Shown here piece by piece: positions 16,895 through 17,546 of a stretch of DNA of 17,546 nucleotides. The DNA comes from Thermohalobaculum sp039187815 (lineage in GTDB: Bacteria; Pseudomonadota; Alphaproteobacteria; Rhodobacterales; Rhodobacteraceae), in NCBI GenBank assembly GCA_039187815.1, contig JBCCZI010000094.1, positions 1 to 17,546 of the forward strand, written 5' to 3'. The position numbers and the translations under genes were made by a program. Each line of letters begins with the position of its first letter. The first letter of the stretch is position 1. The notes under the pieces are model-generated. The model was not told where the DNA came from and ran no database searches. It was given only the letters and a program-made list of their open reading frames with translations.

Positions 16895-17546
16895 ATGTCG
16901 AATACTTTCGGAAGCCAGCTGCTTGCCGGTGTCGCGGGCGCCGCCATATTGGGGGTCGGTTTGCTTGGGGTGAATGCGGCCTCCGACGGCGCGATCGTCC
17001 GCCTGTTCGGCGGCACACCGTCCGCAGAGTTCCAAGCGCTCGAGAGCGAGATGCAGCGCCTGAGCAATGATCTGGCCAGCCGTCCGGCGCCGGAGAAGGG
17101 CGATCCCGGCCCGGCTGGGCCGCGCGGGCAAACCGGAGCGCAGGGCCCGCGCGGGGTCACTGGACCGGAGGGTCCTGCCGGCCCTGCTGGCGCTCCAGGT
17201 CCCCAAGGCGTTCCCGGCCCGGCTGGTCCGCAAGGGCAGCGTGGCGACGCCGGCCCAACTGGTCCTCAGGGAGAGGTGGGCCCGTCCGGCGCGGAGGGCC
17301 CAGCCGGTCCTCAAGGTGAGCCAGGCGCGAAGGGGGCGCAGGGTGAGCCTGGCCCCGCCGGCCCGCAGGGTGAGCAAGGAGCCAATGGCGAGCCTGGAGC
17401 CGTGGGGGCTACGGGCCCGCAGGGAGATCCGGGTCCGGCGGGTCCCGAAGGTGAAGCCGGGGCGACGGGGCCGGCCGGTCCGAAAGGTGAAGCCGGCGCG
17501 CCCGGCGAACCCGGTCCGCAGGGCCCGGTCGGTCCACAAGGTGAGC
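16895..17546 (+). CDS. Collagen-like (Gly-X-Y) protein with signal anchor (3' end off the window)
   Basis: 217 residues are visible before the right edge. Residues about 9-32 form one hydrophobic segment (LLAGVAGAAILGVGLLGVNA), probably an inner-membrane anchor or uncleaved signal. A short helical stretch (SAEFQALESEMQRLSNDLA, 43-61) could nucleate a trimer. From G69 onward there are 49 uninterrupted Gly-X-Y triplets, rich in GPA, GPQ, GEP and GPK-GE, so a collagen-like triple helix is expected. The ATG at 16895 is the only start that keeps the anchor; the in-frame stop TAA at 16865 excludes an upstream one. No strong ribosome site is visible before it. Bacterial collagen-like proteins are typically surface filaments, phage tail parts or spore/exosporium proteins. 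With an anchor and no phage genes, a cell-envelope protein is most likely. Gene order gives no partner. Confidence 0.85.
   Translation, partial: MSNTFGSQLLAGVAGAAILGVGLLGVNAASDGAIVRLFGGTPSAEFQALESEMQRLSNDLASRPAPEKGDPGPAGPRGQTGAQGPRGVTGPEGPAGPAGAPGPQGVPGPAGPQGQRGDAGPTGPQGEVGPSGAEGPAGPQGEPGAKGAQGEPGPAGPQGEQGANGEPGAVGATGPQGDPGPAGPEGEAGATGPAGPKGEAGAPGEPGPQGPVGPQGE
17099..17546 (+). repeat. Gly-X-Y collagen-like coding repeat
   Basis: A 9-base-like periodicity of GGN-CCN-NNN codons runs without interruption from 17099 to the window end. The triplets GPAGPQGEP and GAxGPxGEx recur, and proline is mostly in the X position. Glycine codons vary (GGC, GGT, GGA, GGG), so the array is not a recent exact duplication. 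Its full length is unknown because it reaches the edge. Confidence 0.9.

Noticed and set aside
17099..17546. Minus-strand open frame (16853-17539) over the collagen-like repeat
   Set aside because: Its Arg/Thr/Ala/Gly low-complexity translation is the complement of Gly-Pro-rich codons. The plus-strand frame has perfect Gly-X-Y periodicity and a membrane anchor.

Overview
The window looks like chromosomal DNA from a marine alphaproteobacterium, most likely Rhodobacterales (Roseobacter/Rhodobacteraceae type). This rests on the high GC, the gene families present and the compact, translationally coupled operons. It is a judgement from sequence style, not a database match. I see no rRNA, tRNA, CRISPR array, insertion sequence or phage gene.

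Layout. (1) Positions 1-1464, minus strand: a ligase-associated metallo-beta-lactamase-fold DNA exonuclease, followed with an ATGA overlap by a GNAT acetyltransferase that runs off the left edge. (2) 1465-1647: divergent control region. (3) 1648-7392, plus strand: a complete peptide/nickel-type (Dpp/Opp) ABC importer operon. It encodes a periplasmic solute-binding protein, a small cysteine-containing membrane-anchored protein of unknown function, two permeases, and one polypeptide carrying both ATPase domains. A strong hairpin with an alternative pairing partner lies between the binding-protein gene and the rest. A 10-codon leader ORF precedes the ATPase gene. (4) 7466-14302, minus strand: one giant gene for a 2278-residue, acidic, cysteine-free modular protein, with its own terminator at 7411-7439. 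It has three H-type-lectin-like repeats at the N-terminus, Ig/cadherin-like segments, a duplicated ~180-residue module, six SdrD_B/Cna-B-like repeats, a degenerate von Willebrand A-like region and a C-terminal EF-hand-like loop. (5) 14303-14797: a ~495-base non-coding stretch with several inverted repeats, serving as divergent leader for the giant gene and acs. (6) 14798-16741: acs, acetyl-CoA synthetase, with a long hairpin after it. (7) 16895 to the right edge: the start of a collagen-like (Gly-X-Y) protein behind a signal anchor.

Functionally, the importer is a self-contained uptake system whose substrate cannot be read from sequence. acs feeds acetate into central metabolism. The giant protein and the collagen-like protein both look like extracellular or surface structural/adhesive proteins. 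The sequence does not show them to be one system. The most distinctive content is the giant lectin/SdrD_B/VWA-like protein. The most testable regulatory observations are the three-segment switch at 3258-3308, the leader ORF at 5633-5665, and the repeated CACRAAG motif upstream of acs.
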